In this document: positions 46,711-57,490 of the stretch, piece by piece
Numbering within the stretch: position 1 is the stretch's first letter
Layout: each line of letters starts with the position of its first letter
Assembly: GCF_026210795.1 (NCBI RefSeq)
Contig: NC_089434.1
Span: 5,518,001 to 5,582,000, forward strand
DNA from: Rhizophagus irregularis
Lineage: Eukaryota > Glomeromycota > Glomeromycetes > Glomerales > Glomeraceae
Reading direction: 5' to 3'
DNA: 64,000 nucleotides
Made by a program: the position numbers and the translations under genes
Notes under the pieces: model-generated
Seen by the model: only the letters and a program-made list of their open reading frames with translations
The model's database searches: none
What the model was told of the DNA's origin: nothing

Positions 46711-47943
46711 ATGTCATCATCTTATAATCCAGCTGAAGAAACAATTAATTCAATTCTCACTGGATTACTTCCAGTATTGATAGTTGGTCTGTTTAATGGT
46801 TTTGAAGATGGTAAAAGAATGAAATTATCCGTGATAAATATATTTGATGATTTTGTTATATTTGCATCTATTGTCATATATCCTATAATTACAGCAATTG
46901 ATTGGTATCAATATTATAGCAGCTATTACAAAAAAACAGTTATTGCATATTACACTGTTATAGCAATTCTTGGAATAATTTCATACATCCGTTTCTTACG
47001 GGTTCAATACATAAATGAAGTTAAAGAAAACGAAAACAATAAAAATGTAAGCTTGGATGAAGAAGAAACAGAAATAGATGAGAGAGGAAATGGTGAAACA
47101 AGTATAAATATGGATAATGTCAACACAAATAAAGAGAATGATGAAAAAATAAATGGGAGAGTAATTTACAAAATTATAAAAAAGTTATTTAAAAAATCTA
47201 CAGGTGAAATATTTAAAGGTGAAATGTTAGCTTGCTACTTCATTTTCGTACTTACTTTTTCATCATATATTGGGTATGACGCCTTTATCAGTGGTGATCT
47301 TGATGCTCCCAACTTAAGTTTGAATAACGTTACTTTTAGTACCGATAATTTTAATAACGCTAAAAATAACGTTAACAAGGCTTTTAGTCACATGAGTAGT
47401 TATTGCATTGAAAACTTTGGAGTTAAAAAATGCAACAATTTGAGGCTAACAAATATGATAATATATTTTTCTGGAATTGTATTCTATGGTTTACATGGGT
47501 TTTATATCACAATTTTACGCATTCACAAACTTCGCAAAGGTAATTTGGGACGTTATTTAGGAGATTTTAAACATATTATCGATCATTTCAAAACAATCTT
47601 TAAGTTTTTTAAACATATCAATATAGTGTTATTAATTGTTTATCCAGCTATTGTATCTGGATATTTAATTAGCACCGATCCTATTACCACAAAAATAGCT
47701 TTTGGAATTTGTACTTTAGCTTTTACTAGATTAGTTGACCATTTTAATGAAAAACCTGATAAAATCAATACATTAATCTCCATTTATCTGAATGGCGAAG
47801 AAAATAGTAAAGATAAAGAGCAAATAGATAAACTAACAGAAGAGATAGAAAAGCTAACAAAAAAGATAAACAATCAAACAAACGTGATAAATAATCTAAG
47901 AAAAGAGATAAAAGAAAACAAGCTGAACAGAGCGGAAACGTGA
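46711..47943 (+). CDS. Multi-pass membrane protein, lineage-specific family, 410 aa (copy 3)
   Basis: Intronless and close to the 492-aa copy. The order of hydrophobic segments is the same; the acidic loop has one, shortened repeat unit (ENENNKNVSLDEEETEIDE). The loop between membrane segments 4 and 5 is longer than in the paralogs, with an Asn-rich insert that includes NLS and NVT, possible N-glycosylation sites, which supports an extracytoplasmic position. The Cys pair is YCIENFGVKKCN (Cys232, Cys241). The C-terminal signature TTKIAFGICTLAFTRLVDHF and the coiled coil are kept. Duplicated together with ~4 kb of upstream DNA. All reading-frame-changing indels between copies avoid the gene, which suggests it is functional. 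Role unknown. Confidence 0.88.
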   Translation: MSSSYNPAEETINSILTGLLPVLIVGLFNGFEDGKRMKLSVINIFDDFVIFASIVIYPIITAIDWYQYYSSYYKKTVIAYYTVIAILGIISYIRFLRVQYINEVKENENNKNVSLDEEETEIDERGNGETSINMDNVNTNKENDEKINGRVIYKIIKKLFKKSTGEIFKGEMLACYFIFVLTFSSYIGYDAFISGDLDAPNLSLNNVTFSTDNFNNAKNNVNKAFSHMSSYCIENFGVKKCNNLRLTNMIIYFSGIVFYGLHGFYITILRIHKLRKGNLGRYLGDFKHIIDHFKTIFKFFKHINIVLLIVYPAIVSGYLISTDPITTKIAFGICTLAFTRLVDHFNEKPDKINTLISIYLNGEENSKDKEQIDKLTEEIEKLTKKINNQTNVINNLRKEIKENKLNRAET

Positions 47944-48200
47944 ATTAAGAAATGAAAAAAATTGAAATAGGAATATGAAAGAACTAAAAAAACAAAAAAA
48001 ATATATTGAACAGTCTTTTAATTAGGTATTCAGTTTTTTCAGGAAATATAGAGGTGTAAAAATTTATGTTATTGTATAAATGTATAAATATTACCTGATA
48101 TATATATTTTATCTTCAATTAAATAAACATTTTATTATCACATTAATAAACAAAGTGTTAAAGTTAACTTTCTTTTAATGGCTCGCATATGCGTTATTAT

Positions 48201-49080
48201 TTGGATGATGTTCTTGAACATTGTAGAATATTGTTCCTGCTGAATCGAATAATGATGATACCATTGACCGATAAAAAGCTAAAATAGGAGGATCTGTAAA
48301 GGACCCCGAAGCCCGAGCTATACGCATCAGGAAATTTTAGAAGTGTTGATTCATACCAGTATATGCGTTAATTAATATCATCTAGTTGTTTAACACGATT
48401 TGTAATGTTCATTAACACCTGTATATTACAGAAGCATCCTATTAAAAAAATTTTAAAAAAAGAAAATTTTCGAATTTCGGGGAAAAGATATATTTTATAT
48501 ATCACGTGTATCACGTGATACTGAATTAATAATTACCGCAGCTGCTTCAGCTGCGGTATAACGAAAAAAAAAATTAATTCATGATACATGAGTCAACTAC
48601 AAAAAATTTATATTCAATTTTGGTGCAAATTTTTGTCGAACATTAATCAATTTTTAGTAGAACCCAGTTTTCCATCCTAGAGTAACCATGTTTAACATTT
48701 AACATGTTTAATTAAAAAATCTTCATTTATAAAATTTGTAATAATAAAAAATAATAAATTAAATTCTTTATTAAATTTCTAATTTACTAAATGTATTACT
48801 TGTCCCACATACACCTATAGATTACCTTCATACATAAAACGAAATTGTATTAGGCTATAAAAATTTTTTCACTTCATTTCTTGTAATAAGATCAAATATT
48901 TCATCAACTATAACGCTTCATGGATATTGGACATGCTCAGAGCCCGCATTGTGAGCATGGCGGCAAGCCATTTATGATATAGAAAAAAGCAATTAGAAAG
49001 AAGTAATTCGATTGCTTTTTCTTTAAATCCATGAATATTTGATTGAATTTCCATTGACATTTCTCCCAGGTTGTAAGTTC
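48201..49080. other. Intergenic with a palindromic hairpin
   Basis: TACCGCAGCTG-CTT-CAGCTGCGGTA at 48534-48558 is a perfect 11-bp stem with a 3-nt loop. The 48880-49080 stretch may be the decayed 3' end of the kinase pseudogene on the minus strand; AAAGCAATT / AATTGCTTT inverted words lie at about 48986-49020. No intact gene. Confidence 0.45.
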
Positions 49081-49089
49081 AGGTATAGA

Positions 49090-50053
49090 ATCGTTCGCGA
49101 GATATCAACATTGTCCTTTGCAGTATAACAAGAATTTGTGGAATCTGTTCATAAATGATGACAAGAAAAGAGAGAAAATATATAAATAAATAAATAAATA
49201 TGTGTGTAAGCACATTAATAATTCGTAAATTATAATTAAGATTATATTATATTTACCAGTATAAATTTTTACATAATCTTCAGGTGTATTAGGAACAGGT
49301 GTCTCTCTACAATTTGAGTACAAATGTTTCTTGGTTCTGTATGAAACGAGGAATGTCCACTAGATATTTCCCATAATAATACACCCACACTATGGGAAAA
49401 TATCCATGTGGACATTCCACAATCATCCTGGACGAACCAAGATTTGCTAATTTAATATTTTTTTGATGACTTAGCATCAAAATATTGGAGTGCTATATTA
49501 TTAGATGCAATAAATAACATATATTAAAATTATAATATAATAACAATACAAAATAAGAAAATAAGAATGTAAAATAAACGAACTTTACCAAGTCACGGTG
49601 CACAATTCCTTCATCATGTAAAGATAATACAACATGAGCTAATTGAAATGCCATATTGATTTTATCTTTCCATGTAAGTTGAACACTAAGAGTACCGCTA
49701 TCAGCGTATTCCATTACTAACGAAATTTTATTAAAAAAAATTATTTTAGGTCTCAAAAAGGGTAATTATATATTATATATATTTATATCCAAATATTTAA
49801 AACATTCATTATACCTCTTATAGTGCCGTAAAAATGAGTAATATTTTTACAAAAGTTTACTTCAATAATCTAAAACATGAATAGAATTGTTTTAAAAATT
49901 TGATATACGTTAAAATAAAAATAACACTTGTATAATAATTACCTCTTTAACAATTTCCTTTAGAGTAATAAATTTATTAAAGTAAACTTTTGCCATAATT
50001 CTGGAACCAATTCTTTTAAATTCACGATTGTTTAAGTTTCTAGTATTAAGCAT
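49090..50053 (-). pseudogene. Decayed TKL-type protein kinase
   Basis: Minus-strand pieces follow kinase order. ATG 50053-49943 encodes REFKRIGSRIMAKVYFNKF followed by ITLKEIVKE, a glycine-loop region lacking its glycines but keeping the Ala/Thr-Leu-Lys. After a broken junction, SLVMEYADSGTL (hinge) and QLAHVVLSLHDEGIVHRDL follow, then a GTAAAG...ATATAG intron, then HSNILMLSHQKNIKLANLGS. The catalytic loop is one residue short (HRDLHSN-I) and the DFG motif reads NLG. Then IFSHSVGVLLWEISSGHSS follows directly, the activation segment being missing. After a frameshift, RETPVPNTPEDYVKIYT ends the lobe. Frame breaks, lost Gly loop, lost DFG and a deleted activation segment mean it cannot be an active kinase. 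Such kinases are abundant in Rhizophagus. Confidence 0.8.
49321..49447. repeat. ~55-bp imperfect inverted repeat within the kinase pseudogene
   Basis: GGAATGTCCAC-TA-GATATTTCCCATA (49350-49375) pairs with TATGGGAAAATATCC-AT-GTGGACATTCC (49391-49418); outer words CTTGGTTC and GAACCAAG also pair. The right arm occupies the place where the kinase activation segment should be, so it appears to be an inverted copy of the WEISSG-coding DNA. Confidence 0.75.
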
Positions 50054-53000
50054 TTTTGTATTGAAAAAAAAAAACCAAAAGAGCGTGATTATATGCAACT
50101 TTTATGTAGATTATCTTGGATATCGGTGTTACCGATTTGTTGATTGATAAAATATAAAAATGGCTGTGCAAAAAAGCCCCCTGGAAAATCGGTATAATAA
50201 TGGCATCTAATAAGAGCTTTTCACAATACTGTACATCTTTTAATTGCGCCACAAGAAATATATTAGTATTATCAATAACTGATCAATTAGGAAGTCCTTT
50301 GTGCGACCAATAGGAATCAATGCGATCTTTCATTATGCTGATATTCATATTGTAAATTCGGTTTTGCGTTTAACTTTTCTGATTTATTTTTTGATTATCG
50401 AGACGGATTTTTACTGATAACGAACGAAAAATATTAGTAATGCTTATTTTCTGTATGAATACTGATAATTTTAAAATTTTACAATGAAAATTTTTTTCTT
50501 ACTACTCTGTACTACAAATACATTTCATGTAGGTCCAATAGCTATCAAGCCTATCTTGATGGTATCACGTGGAGTAAAAATTATGGCTTTGATAGGCTGG
50601 CTATACAAGCTTTTGTCAGGTTGCTCGGTATTAAGCCATTTTTTTACCGGCTGAATGCGCATGCGGCTATGCCAATTGATTCCGGCTTTGATTTCAAATT
50701 TACTATATTTCAAAGTTTCGATGAGCTTATGGCTTTGGGCCTATATATGAGCTATAATTAACCTTGCGGTACGCATACCAAGCCATTTTACCGGCTAAAT
50801 ATGCATGCGGCTATGCACTGGCTATTCCAATTGATTCCCAGCTTTGATTTCAAAATTACTTTATTTATAAACTTAGATGGGCTTTGCTTGATAGGCTTTG
50901 TTAGGCTCGATCTTATCGTCCATCAGCTAAATGTGCACGCGGCTACCCTACAAAAAGAGATGCCCGGAAATTGTAACGAGATAACATCCAGAAAATGTCT
51001 AAATCGTCCGGAAATGTACCGAAATATAAAAGATTCCGGACGTCCCGAAAGACTCCGGATATTATCTGGACAATTTATTCCAGTCAAATTCCGGGATTTC
51101 TTTTCATAGAATGATCTTAAAAAGAAATGTAAAACTTCGTAATCAATTCGCTATTATTCTTCAAATAATGTTTTCAAATTTTTTGGAACCTCCTCTCCCC
51201 TGTTATTATTTATTTTAGGAAATACAAAAATTAAAATACAATTTAAAATGAAATGTCATCCTGTCCCGACTTTTTGTCCGTTAAAAGATATTTTCAATAT
51301 TATACCGACATTCATGTATAAAGATTTACAAATGAGCAGACTTTATGATCCATAATTTTTTAATATTCCAGGCACAACCAAATTGTGCGACATGAACTCC
51401 GAGAAAAAGATGGAGATTAAATTATGAAAGGAAAAAATTAATACATGATGAATTTCGGGAAAAAACGGTTTAAGTTATGGAAGAAAAAAAAAGGTCGGGA
51501 AGCCATTAAAACTCTAAATGGCTGTGTTATTAATATTCAATCACTAATTTCCCATATACAAAAAATTTGTTTAATCAATTATTTGGGAAGTATCTTAAAA
51601 ATATTTAGCCAAAACATAAAATTAGTATACAACAAAACTTTTTGTTATAAATTAAACTCTTTAAACTTTAAAGATTAAATCATCAGTTGTTAAAGATGTA
51701 ATTTTTTAGTTTCAAAATCTGATAATTTCTCGAGGTTGCTTCAATGCTTCATCAACCTCTCACAATTCTTTCACAATATTTTCTTTTGAAAATAATAATT
51801 CAATATAATAAAATATTATATATATATATATGATAATAAAAAGATAAATACCGATATTATAATAATATTATTTTGGTTTGGTTAATAAAAGATATGGTAT
51901 AAATAGAATGTTCCTATATGTTTTGATAAAATTGAGCCCCAATATGACGGTTATAGGTTTTAATATGTAATAATTAACAGTTTACATTGCTCTTATAACG
52001 AAGTAGCCGTCCTGAACATCAACTTCGTTACGAAGAATCTGAAGACTTTAATTGGTTGGTTCACTATATCGAGAGTATTTTGGCGAATACTATTGGCTTT
52101 ACATCACGTGATTCGTAATAATAACAGCGATATTGTTTACCATATGATTTATCCTGATGATTTATTATTGAAGTGATCATATTAACGTTGGTATGATCTG
52201 ACGGCAAGCGATTACTGTAGAAGAATCAAAGAATCTTTAAATCAAATGAGCAAGAAACGCTCCTTATTATAAAAAATAAATAAATAAATAATTTAAACTT
52301 CGACAAATCGGCTGTCGATATATCTCGTTGGTTTCTGATTATTTATGAACACGGATTATATGCAATCCAAAAAGATCGGCGAATCCGAATTTGTGAATAC
52401 AATGATCATCTTAGGAAAATTTTACACAAATAAGCCATCTTCATGCACAGGACAGGCGAAAATAATTGGTTTAATTCTATCCAAGTATGACAGTAAGCAA
52501 TTGACCTAAAAAAATGTAATTGTTTCCAATTTTAGTAATAATATATAAGACAAAGTAATACTTTGCCATAAAGAAAAATCCATTATTTGTAGAAATATTT
52601 ACAGACGTAGTATATTTTTCGTGAACATTCTTCGGGCAATCCTCTTGATTTGACGATAATGTAATCAGGTGATTTGTCGATCAATTATTAGCGTATACCT
52701 ACAATTCTTTACAACTTTTAAAAAATTAATTCCGTTAAAAAAAATATGCATTGTCCGTTTTTTTTTTTCGTGATAAATCAACTGATATTTTGGTGGATTA
52801 TTATTTTTTGAGATATATACAGTATAACGAACGAACGATAATAGCCATTTTATATCCCGTTTGCGATTCTTCCTCCTAAATTCTTACGAATTTTGTAACA
52901 TTTCTTACGAAAGTTACCTGGCATTTATTCAGTAATTTTATGTTTATCAAGTGGGATGTTTTTCTTTAGAGAATGTGAAAGTGAAACAAGTACCCATCAA

Positions 53001-53559
53001 TCAGATCACCGAATCGCTCTTATAAAGATATAAAAATAGTTGAATATGCTATAAATTTACCATTTATATACAAGCAAGCTAGTATTTTTATGCAAAAGTT
53101 ACAGAATTTTATTGTTCGAAGCGTAGCAATTTCCGTCTGTCCGCCGCATGATTAATGATCAGGTGTAACCAATGAAATTTTAGGATCAGTATGTAACATC
53201 ATCAAAAAGATTACTACATTACTTTATTCATTACTTTATAGCAATTTATTATTTCTAGCTTCGTTTCTATTCAACATAATATTTTTTAGAAATTATAAAA
53301 TATTCGTACTGAACTTACAAGTAGGGTTTTAATCGAATAATAACTTTTCCAAAAGTTCTCTCTAGACTTACAGCCCAATCATTAGTAAAGTTATAATTAT
53401 TAGATAATAACTGCGTCAATAGATAGTGTTGTTGATGATAAAGGTTATAATCATATTGGGAAATAAATTTCTTGAACAAAGAAATAGAAAGAATATGAGA
53501 ACTCAAAGAAGATCGCACACAATAGTTGTAAATTCGTCTATTCTATATGAGGAACTCTA
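50054..53559. other. Decayed transposon-like DNA, no intact gene
   Basis: At 50625-50700 and 50780-50850 there are two diverged copies of AAGCCATTTT.TTACCGGCT followed by AA.ATGCATGCGGCTATGC and a TTCCAATTGATTCC-like block, suggesting an old duplicated element. A C/G-richer patch at 50955-51110 has repeated TCCGGA words. The rest to 53559 is AT-rich with short frames only (for example 51445-51678, Lys/Asn/Ile-rich; 53315-53518 minus), none of which I can assign. Confidence 0.4.
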
Positions 53560-54060
53560 AATTAGGTGAAAGTGGAATTAACGAGTTATTCAATAATTGA
53601 AGAATTAAAACACATAGAAAATTATATTCACATGGGTGTGAATTTCACTGCTGTTGGGTATGTAATATACATTTATATATCTTTTTTAAAAAAATTTTTG
53701 CGTTAAATTTTATTTTATTTACAAATGGCCTTTGTCTTTTCATCGTGAACTACCCAAAAAGCCAGTGTTTATATTATATTATCGGTACAATAGAAATGAT
53801 TTATTTATCATGAATAGGTTTAGTAACTGAAGCACAAGGCGTGATACTATTATTCAATTAGTGAACCGCCACTGTTTACCGGAAAAAAATCAATAATCTC
53901 AAAATCAGCCAGCGCATACGATAAGCATATATTTCACATTCTATCACCAGCACCAGCACCCAGTTCATTGAAACAATTAAACATTTCAAATTAAAATCAT
54001 CTCTCATTACTACGTGACGATCAAACTCTCTCTAGTTACAATTAGATGCAGGATTATAAT
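53560..54060 (+). pseudogene. Decayed F-box/LRR paralog
   Basis: Segments align in order with the intact F-box gene at 16468: GAATTAAAACACATAGAAAA (its exon 2 end, 'LKYVKKL'), a GTATGTAAT...TTTTATTT intron-like stretch, ATGGCCTTTGTCTTTTCATC followed by GTGAACTACCC (exon 3), then AGCACCCAGTTCATTGAAAC followed by AATTAAACATTTCAAATT ('PPNTLKRLDVSN'), and TACGTGACGATCAAACTC ('RDTIKL'). Several frameshifts and deletions separate the pieces, and no F-box is left upstream. The relic shows the F-box gene belongs to a local family. Confidence 0.68.
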
Positions 54061-56219
54061 AGTCAAAAGATTCTACCAAGTTCGAATTTTATTTTTTTGG
54101 TCAACATTGTTTCTTAAAATTTTCATTCAAAAATTTAGTTCGATAAATTACTTATACCATTCAGCATATTTCTGAAAACTGGAACAATCGACTAAGGAGA
54201 TAAGAATTTGATTAATTAAATACTTTAACAAAGAATAAAAAACAAAGGTCAGCGAGTGGTATTTCTTCCATTTGTCTAATTTTCATCGTAGTTAGTCACA
54301 ATTATTAAACCTTTTTGTTCTCTAGGTCTTTGCGGTGGATTATTTCCACTTGAGAAGGATAGTAATGGAAGGTATTACACGATTACTTTCATTATTTATG
54401 AAAAAGATTGTGCACTGTTCTACGCATATATACAGTACTTGATCAAGGTTTGCTGCTTTTAAAGAGCTTATTAGAATAATAAAATATATGATCTTATTAT
54501 TCTTAACGATCCATAATATTTACTAAAATGGTTGATTTGATCTCTTTTACAAAAGGAAAAAAGTTGCTGATATTTTTACGGATGATGTTTAATTAGAATG
54601 ATGGATTAAAGGTCTCGATATTTAAAACCAGTAATCTGTCCTGTACATAGCTCCGTGAAATAACATTGAGAAATCGTGATTGTGAGAGATGATACATGAT
54701 CCTATTTATGGAAAAATATGATGGTGGCAATGTGGGCGTTGCTGCTGCAGGTGGCGGTTTAATCAGAGTGAGTTATGATGAAGATGATGATAGCGCTTGT
54801 TCCTGGTTTATTCCAAAGGAAATTGAAGAGATCTAAATCAGGAGACAACAAACGAAAACGTGTATTATTTTGAATTAATAAGGGTTCCAAGGAAAAGTAA
54901 AGTCCCTGCTTTATTGCCGTTAATCCAATCACCGAATAACGCGCGAATCAGCAAAATTAATAAAATAATTTTTTGCCATCCTTACAATCAACAATTCATG
55001 ACTAGTGATTTATTAATACCATTTTTCACACCATTTTTCACAAAATTAATAATGAAGCATTGAAAGATGATGTCTTCATCAAATATAATGATATCCAGAA
55101 TCAGGAAAAGTGTCGAGACCAATCATCGATCGCGAACTCTTGCGGCTTTATTACATAACCAGTTATCGGCTTGAACGATGGTATGTAATTTAAATATTAT
55201 AAACTAAGTTTGTAATATTCATGTATTGACAAGTTTGATAATTAGATACCACGCATCACGACATGGAAAAACGACGCGTTTTTTTGGGGTATGATATTTT
55301 GAAGCTATAAATGTTTCTTTTTCATAAAGTTGATTTCTAGGTATTTACAAAAATATTATAGACCTTTTACGATCAATGACCAATACTTTTTTTTTTATTC
55401 AATTTCGAGTAAGTGAATTTTTTAATGATTAATTCCGATGTTTCATAACGAAATCTAACTTGTATGCACTTTTTATGCTTCTTTTATACAGAACTTTCAT
55501 GGCTAAATATTTTAAATAATATGTTCAAAAATATATTTTGATATTTTTTTTTTCCTTTAAATAAAATAATTATAATCATTCAAATTGAGAATTTTTCTTT
55601 TTACTTGAAGTTGGGAATCATAGATTTCGCCTATGAAGAATATAAAATGTATGCACAAGACTAACTATAAAAAATAATCAAGATAATTAAGTAAAGTCCT
55701 TAAGTGAATAATTTATATTTAAAACAAATTAAAATATTAGTCATTTGGATCATTATTTTTTCAATTAAGGCATTCTTTATTTATAATTTCATTATTTGTT
55801 ATTTGTCAAATTTTTATTAACCTAAATTCCTCATTATAATTAATATTACTACTTTATATTGTAAAATTAATGTAAATTTACAAATTTTAAAATAAAATAC
55901 AATTTGTACACTTTTGTGAATCAGATTTATTTACAGCAGAATTGATTTTGATTGCTATAATATTACGGAACAATGCTGAATTGTATATTGACTAACGTAA
56001 TTAATTTGTACCAACGTAATAAATCTATGACCAAAGTTCTGCAAGTATTGCCAAAGCATTTATGAAGGTATAGCAACATGAATTGCCCCGAAGATTTTGC
56101 ACGCTGACGGTAGGTCGGAATTCAAGGTTGAAGTTATTAGGTAATGAAGGATAAAGGCACGCGTATCCGGGTAGGTACTATACTGACGTAATTATTCGTA
56201 CAGACGCAATAATTATTAC
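54061..56219. other. Intergenic; two short unassigned frames
   Basis: A 43-codon frame at 54708-54836 (with GGNVGVAAAGGGLIRVSYDE and a WFIPKEIEEI tail) and a 67-codon frame at 54860-55063 have somewhat balanced composition and may be pieces of an old gene, but neither is recognised. Toward 56000-56220, GACGTAATTATT-like words recur (ACGTAATTAAT, ACGTAATAAAT, ACGTAATTATT, ACGTAATTATC), a decayed short repeat. Confidence 0.4.
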
Positions 56220-57420
56220 CGACGTAATTATCAAGAGCTGATCCTAAAAAAAAATGAAAACGAACGTTAGTAACGTCCAAACAAAAAGAACACATTCGCC
56301 ACCTTCAACTCACGATTCTGGAATCTCAAATCAAAATCTAAGTCCAGGAGCTGTCACTAAAGAAAAAAAAATGAAAAGGAAAATTAGTGAGGGTTTCCAA
56401 CTCTCAATTCCTATTCCGCTCTGAGGTCCAAGACCGAAATTCACGTCCAGGCGTCCAAGGAAGTATCTACAAGAAAAAAAAAATAAAAGGGACGTTTCAG
56501 TCAAATTTCTAACATTTCCTAACCTCCCTACTCTCTAATACCAATTCTCACACCTTATTATGAAATCCAGTCCGGTAAAGTACCCTCAAAAAAAAAAAAA
56601 ATACTATTTCGGTACTTTTCTTTTTGAAAGGTTCGTCTTTATTTTCAAAAAAAAAGGTTCTTTATTTTTAAATTAAATAGAATATATATATACACATATA
56701 TTCTCTTGTTTTAAAATAAAAAAAAAGATATTTCCTTTTTTTAAAAAAAAATTTTAAGAAAGAAGTAAGATATTTCTACGTCTTCTTTAAAAAATAAAAT
56801 AAAATATATATATCGTTTTATGAAAAAAAAAGTAGTTTTACTAAAAAAAAAAATATTTCGTCTTTAAAAAAAAAAATATATTTCGTTTTATAGAAATATA
56901 AAAAAATATTTTAATTATTCCGTTTCGTTTTAAAAAATAAGGAAACAATAATACTATCGCTTTATTAAAAAAAACAAATATTCCGTTTTATTAAAAAAAA
57001 ATTAAATATTTTGAAAAAAAAATATTTCTTTTTTTTTTAAATTAAGCAAAACTAAAAATATTTCTCTTTTTGTAAAACGCTGAACCATTTCTCATTATTT
57101 TTTCAATTTAAGTAAAACGAACAAATATTTATTTCATTTTCCAGTTAAGTAAAAACGAAAATACTTCTTTTCCTTTTTTTTCAATTAAGTAAAAACGAAA
57201 ATACTTCTTTCCTTTTTTCAATTAAGTAAAAACAAAAAGTACTTCTTTCCTTTTTTCAATTAAGTAAAAACAAAAAGTACTTCTTTCTTTTTTTCAATAA
57301 GTAAAAACGATAAATACTTCACTTTTTTTTTCAATTAAGCGAACACGAAAAAATGTTTCTTTCTTTTTTTCAAATTAAATAAAAACGAAAATATTTATTT
57401 GTTTTTTTCATTTTTTCATC
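56220..57420 (-). repeat. Second intron-like array plus ~48-bp A/T repeat
   Basis: On the minus strand, at least three acceptor-like sites appear: CTTGTAG|ATACTTCC near 56475, TTTCTTTAG|TGACAGC near 56358, and GGACGTTACTAACGTTCG...TTTTTTTTTAG|GATCAGC near 56246. The last shares the inverted-repeat branch-site motif of the 25-kb array, and the short segment with TGGACGCCTGGACGTGAATT followed by TCGG resembles its exon-like unit. From 57100 to 57400 a ~48-bp unit (CAATTAAGTAAAAACGAAAA followed by TACTTCTTTCC) repeats about six times. From 56600 to 57000 there is degenerate A/T sequence with TTTCG.TTTTA words. Confidence 0.55.
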
Positions 57421-57439
57421 TTTTTTTAAAAAAAAATTT

Positions 57440-57490
57440 GGTTCGGTAAGTCATATGACCTTCGGTAAGTCATTACCGAGCCGAACAATA
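57440..57490. repeat. Inverted repeat GTTCGGTAA ... TTACCGAGCCGAAC
   Basis: A short palindromic segment containing TTCGGTAAGTCA twice as direct repeats and a pairing TTACCGAGCCGAAC end. It may be a transposon end or a hairpin; no partner further away was found. Confidence 0.5.

Larger units (their letters stand above)
43010..48200 (+). repeat. Large duplicated segment, copy B (partner 31855-38545)
   Basis: Same block order as copy A but shorter. It lacks the copy-A hAT elements, the ~33.6-34.5-kb stretch and the tripled upstream unit, and carries its own insertions. Frames present in copy A outside the membrane gene are broken here, which marks the gene as the only conserved coding part. Confidence 0.88.
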
